Below, in pieces: positions 61,226 through 64,000 of a DNA stretch of 64,000 nucleotides (position 1 is the first letter of the stretch; every line of letters starts with the position of its first letter). The notes beneath the pieces are model-generated. The model worked only from the letters and a program-made list of their open reading frames with translations. It had not been told where the DNA came from and searched no databases. Made by a program: the position numbers and the translations under genes. The stretch comes from JAEZDP01 sp044508265 (GTDB lineage: Bacteria > Acidobacteriota > Vicinamibacteria > Vicinamibacterales > Vicinamibacteraceae): positions 11,153 to 75,152 of the forward strand of contig JBIQIB010000005.1 of assembly GCA_044508265.1 (NCBI GenBank). Direction: 5' to 3'.

Positions 61226-63667
61226 TCATGTCCGGGCGGTCAGCAGGAGGTAGACGGCGACGGCCGCGAACAGGATGTTGGGCGCCCAGGCCGCCAGGGC
61301 GGGGGAGAGGAGGCCGGCCGTGCCGATGGCGGCAAAGAGGCTCTGCATCACCCAGTAGGCGATGGCGAGCACGATGCCGAGGCCGATGCCGAACAGCGTG
61401 CCCTTGCGGCCGGTCGTGACGCCGAAGGGAATCGCGATGAGCGTCATGATCACCGTGATCAACGGGAAGGCGATCTTCCGGTGCAGCGCGACCCTGAGGC
61501 CCGTCGTGTCGTAGCCCGCCTGCTGCAGCTCGCCGATGTGCTCGCGCAGCTCGTCCAGCTTCAGGCGCTCGGCCTGGGCGGCTCTCGGCTCTTCGACGCC
61601 GAAGTAGTCGGGCCGTTCGAGTGTCAGCTCGCGCGTGGCGTAGAGGCGGAAGTCCGCGACGGTGTTGCGCGCTTCGAAGGTACGCGCCCATCCCTGCGAG
61701 GCGTCCCAGAGGTCGCCCTCGCGCCACGTCACGAGGCGCCCGTACGTCCGCTGTGAGAGGTTCCAGCCCGTCTCGTCGAAGTCGTACACCTGCAGCTCGT
61801 CGAGCCGCTGCGCCGCGGGATCGAACCGCCCGTAGTGGTACAGGCGATCGTCGCTGCCGGCCATCCACTGGCGGCTCGAGATGTCGAAGGTGCGCGGTGT
61901 GCCGCTGCGGATGTAGCTGCGCAGCATCTGGGCCTGCCTGTTGGCCGGGGCCAGCACGCTCTGTTCCATGCCGAAGAGCAGCAGGCTCCACAGGACGGCG
62001 CAGAGGAGCAGGGGTACGCCTGCGCGGTACAGCGACACGCCGCAGGCCTCGAGCACGGTCAGCTCGCTCGTGCGGGTGAGCAGGCCGATGGTGACGAGGC
62101 CGCCGACGAGCGTCGCCAGCGCCGTCACGTAGTACATGAACTGCGGCGTCGAGTACGCGAAGAAGCGCATCATCGTCGAGCCGCTGACCTGGTTCTTGAA
62201 GAGGTACTCGCTGTAGTCGGTGAACAGCCCGATGTAGAAGAGCGCGAGCATCCCGACGAAGGCCACGGCGAACACGCGCAGGTAGGTCTGGCCGATGTAG
62301 CGGTCGAGCAGCGTGACGGAGGGGAGCAGGCCGCGGGGCAGACGGATGACGATCACGACCCGGTTCGGGGGCGTGGGTCGCATACCGCGGGCAGGCGCAG
62401 GTGTCCTGGCGGGACCGCCCGCCGGGGCCGCCGGCGCGGGCGCAGATCCCGCACCCGCGTCGGCCGACGCCGTCGTCGCGCCGTCTGCAGCGACCGTGGC
62501 ACCGGGCCACCAGCGCGCAAGCCAGCCGGGGACGGGCACCGTGAACGCGAGGTCCGGCAGCTCGCGTCCCTGCGCCCGGAAGACGAGCAGCGCGATCCCG
62601 GCGGCGCCCAGCAGGATATTGGGCATCCACATGGCCAGTTCCGGCGGCAGCCGCTGTCCCTTTGCCAGCGCCTCGCTGACGTACATCACGAAGTAGTACA
62701 CGAGCACCACCGCAATCGCGACGACGAAGCTGGAACTCTTGCCGTCCTTGCGGTGCGTCACGCCGAGGCCCAGCGCCAACAGCCCGAACACGAGACAGGC
62801 CACCGGGATGGAGTACTTCCGGTGGATGGCCATGATGGGGTTGTGCGGCGAGAGCCCCTGTTCCCGCATCTCGCGCGCCTTCGTGCGCAGCTGCGGGATC
62901 GTCATCTCGTTGTCGCCCGGCGTCAGGCCCTGCCTCGGGAAGACGGCTTCGGGGTCGAGCTGCACGGTCAGCGAGGTGAACTGCTGCAGCTCGTACTGCT
63001 GCGGGTTGTCGGGCCGTGATCGGTGGACGACGCCGTCCTCGAGCACCAGGTCCACGCGACGCGCCTCCGGCTCGAGGACGAAGTGCCCGCGTGCAGCCGT
63101 CAGGAGCTGCGGCTCGCTCGGGTTCCGCGAGTCGGCCAGGAACACCTGCTGCCAGCCCCGGGTCTCGGGCGGGATGTCGCGGACGTACAGGACGAGGTTG
63201 GGGAAGTCGTCGAAGAAGACCCGCGGCCGGATGTCGCTCTCGGCCTTGGCCTGGATGATCGAGTAGGTGATGTCGCGGTAGCTGCGGTTGCCGTACGGGA
63301 GGGCCTCGATCATGACCCAGGCCGTGGCGGCCGTCGCGACGATGGCCAGCGCCAGCACCGGGCGGCCCATGCGGTACAGGCTCACGCCGCACGCCTGCAT
63401 GGCCACGGCCTCACGGTCGCCCGAAAGGCGGCCGAGGGCCATGAGCAGGCCGACGAGCAGCGACACGGGGATGGTGATTGCGACCGCCATGGGCAGCAGC
63501 GTCAGCAGGATGCGGCCGATGGTGGGCAGGCCGACGCCCTTGGCGAGGAGTTCTTCAGCGACCTCCATGATCTGAGGGATCTGGAGGACGAAGGTGAGGA
63601 TCAGCAGGGTCAGCGCGAACGGCGCGAGCGTTTCCCGGATGACGTAGCGGTCGAGCGAGCGGAGCAT
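61226..63667 (-). CDS. Fused LptF-LptG lipopolysaccharide export permease
   Basis: 813 residues from the ATG at 63667 (MLRSLDRYVIRETLAPFALT). The first half (1 to ~395) is a complete LptF-type permease (SLLVGLLMALGRLSGDREAV, RKYSIPVACLVFGLLALGLG). A Pro/Ala-rich linker (about 400-460) follows, then a second LptF/G permease half (about 470-813: LLDRYIGQTYLRVFAVAFVG, RTSELTVLEACGVSLYR, LHRKIAFPLITVIMTLIAIP). In E. coli LptF and LptG are separate subunits of the LptB2FG ABC exporter that extracts LPS from the inner membrane. Here they are one polypeptide, so stoichiometry is fixed. The open frame upstream to 63838 is repeat sequence and not coding. Confidence 0.92.
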   Translation of the reverse strand: MLRSLDRYVIRETLAPFALTLLILTFVLQIPQIMEVAEELLAKGVGLPTIGRILLTLLPMAVAITIPVSLLVGLLMALGRLSGDREAVAMQACGVSLYRMGRPVLALAIVATAATAWVMIEALPYGNRSYRDITYSIIQAKAESDIRPRVFFDDFPNLVLYVRDIPPETRGWQQVFLADSRNPSEPQLLTAARGHFVLEPEARRVDLVLEDGVVHRSRPDNPQQYELQQFTSLTVQLDPEAVFPRQGLTPGDNEMTIPQLRTKAREMREQGLSPHNPIMAIHRKYSIPVACLVFGLLALGLGVTHRKDGKSSSFVVAIAVVLVYYFVMYVSEALAKGQRLPPELAMWMPNILLGAAGIALLVFRAQGRELPDLAFTVPVPGWLARWWPGATVAADGATTASADAGAGSAPAPAAPAGGPARTPAPARGMRPTPPNRVVIVIRLPRGLLPSVTLLDRYIGQTYLRVFAVAFVGMLALFYIGLFTDYSEYLFKNQVSGSTMMRFFAYSTPQFMYYVTALATLVGGLVTIGLLTRTSELTVLEACGVSLYRAGVPLLLCAVLWSLLLFGMEQSVLAPANRQAQMLRSYIRSGTPRTFDISSRQWMAGSDDRLYHYGRFDPAAQRLDELQVYDFDETGWNLSQRTYGRLVTWREGDLWDASQGWARTFEARNTVADFRLYATRELTLERPDYFGVEEPRAAQAERLKLDELREHIGELQQAGYDTTGLRVALHRKIAFPLITVIMTLIAIPFGVTTGRKGTLFGIGLGIVLAIAYWVMQSLFAAIGTAGLLSPALAAWAPNILFAAVAVYLLLTART

Positions 63668-63692
63668 GCGGCGCGATCTCGACGGTACCACG

Positions 63693-64000
63693 ATCGGCGG
63701 GTCGGCAAGTCGGCTTGTCGGCGAGTCAGCAAGTCGGCGAGTCAGCTTGTCGGCGGGTCCGCACGTCGGCGGGTCAGCTTGACGGCGGGTCGGGACGTCG
63801 GCGGGTCGGCGGGGCGGCTTGCCAGCTCGTAGGCGCACGTCGCTTGCCGGCTTGCCGGCGAGTCAGCTCGTCCGCGGGGTCGGTGGCCCAGCGTGTCAGC
63901 TCACCGGATGGTCAGCAAGTTGCGGACGGCAGTACCGCTTCGCTTGTCGGTCTGTCAGCACGTCGGCGAGTCAGCTTGTCGGCTTGCCAGCTCGTCGGCG
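63693..64000. repeat. Degenerate 8-bp tandem repeat (GTCGGCNN type) to the window edge
   Basis: From 63693 the sequence is an array of octamers in register up to about 63836: ATCGGCGG, GTCGGCAA, GTCGGCTT, GTCGGCGA, GTCAGCAA, GTCGGCGA, GTCAGCTT and so on. It then drifts in phase and returns in register by 63957. The first six bases are mostly GTCRGC while the last two vary. It lies upstream of lptFG and continues past the window. No gene is supported in this 330-base stretch; translations are Pro/Arg/Asp/Thr periodic artefacts. Confidence 0.85.

Noticed and set aside
63693..63838. N-terminal extension of the LptF-LptG protein to 63838
   Set aside because: The extra 57 residues are a translation of the 8-bp repeat. 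The conserved permease start MLRSLDRYVIRE is at 63667.
63693..64000. CRISPR array
   Set aside because: The unit is 8 bp with no unique spacers of 25-40 bp, so it is a simple degenerate tandem repeat. No cas genes are present.

Overview
The window is GC-rich, densely packed bacterial DNA from a diderm (it has secretin, porin, LptF/LptG and lipoprotein genes). Gene style, the many Tat and lipoprotein signals, a secretion operon with a secretin-cohesin fusion, a fused LptF-LptG and a stray microcompartment gene pair all resemble soil Acidobacteriota of the Vicinamibacteria type. That placement is an inference, because there is no rRNA or other marker gene here. Four runs of exactly 100 N (35256, 42744, 48540, 51424) show a scaffolded draft assembly. 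Three of them are flanked by identical 55-bp sequences, so they are unmerged contig overlaps rather than real gaps.

Layout. 1-2.6 kb: end of a LacI-type regulator, a NagB-like deaminase and an exported Gfo/Idh/MocA oxidoreductase, overlapping stop to start. 2.7-4.6 kb: two tandem exported PIG-L deacetylases surrounded by a dispersed palindromic repeat. 4.7-13.9 kb: housekeeping genes on the minus strand (guaB, secA, an M23 peptidase, comM/yifB, an MltD-type transglycosylase). 13.9-16.1 kb: an acylating aldehyde dehydrogenase with a long tail plus one BMC-H shell protein, a minimal microcompartment locus. 16.2-26.8 kb: a lipoprotein, a transglycosylase carrying a repeat in its reading frame, then a nine-gene type II secretion/type IV pilus-like operon (F, E, M, N, O, P, secretin, two pseudopilins).

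26.8-30.2 kb is an accessory segment of visibly lower GC. It has a DEDD-exonuclease-like gene divergent from a translationally coupled trio: thermonuclease, SprT-like metalloprotease and HNH endonuclease with a PUA-like N-terminus. 30.2-35.2 kb is a nitrogen module (P-II, Amt, NifA-like sigma-54 activator, OmpL-type porin), with an inverted repeat that could be the activator site.

35.4-42.7 kb: a PKD lipoprotein, an orphan pseudopilin, then a cell-wall sugar cluster (GHL10 hydrolase and MFS transporter, BadF-type sugar kinase and NagB, MurQ) that fits peptidoglycan amino-sugar recycling. 42.9-49.6 kb: a MoxR-DUF58-BatA-DUF4175-large membrane protein operon. 49.6-55.5 kb: TldD, PmbA/TldE and TldD genes, both TldDs with Tat signals, then xerD. 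55.5-61.1 kb: a complete seven-gene Mrp Na+/H+ antiporter operon. 61.2-63.7 kb: a fused LptF-LptG permease, followed to the window end by a degenerate 8-bp tandem repeat.

No tRNA, rRNA, CRISPR array or transposase was seen. The strongest candidates for something new are the nuclease-protease-HNH cassette, the two-gene microcompartment locus with its tailed dehydrogenase, and the Tat-exported TldD/TldE set.
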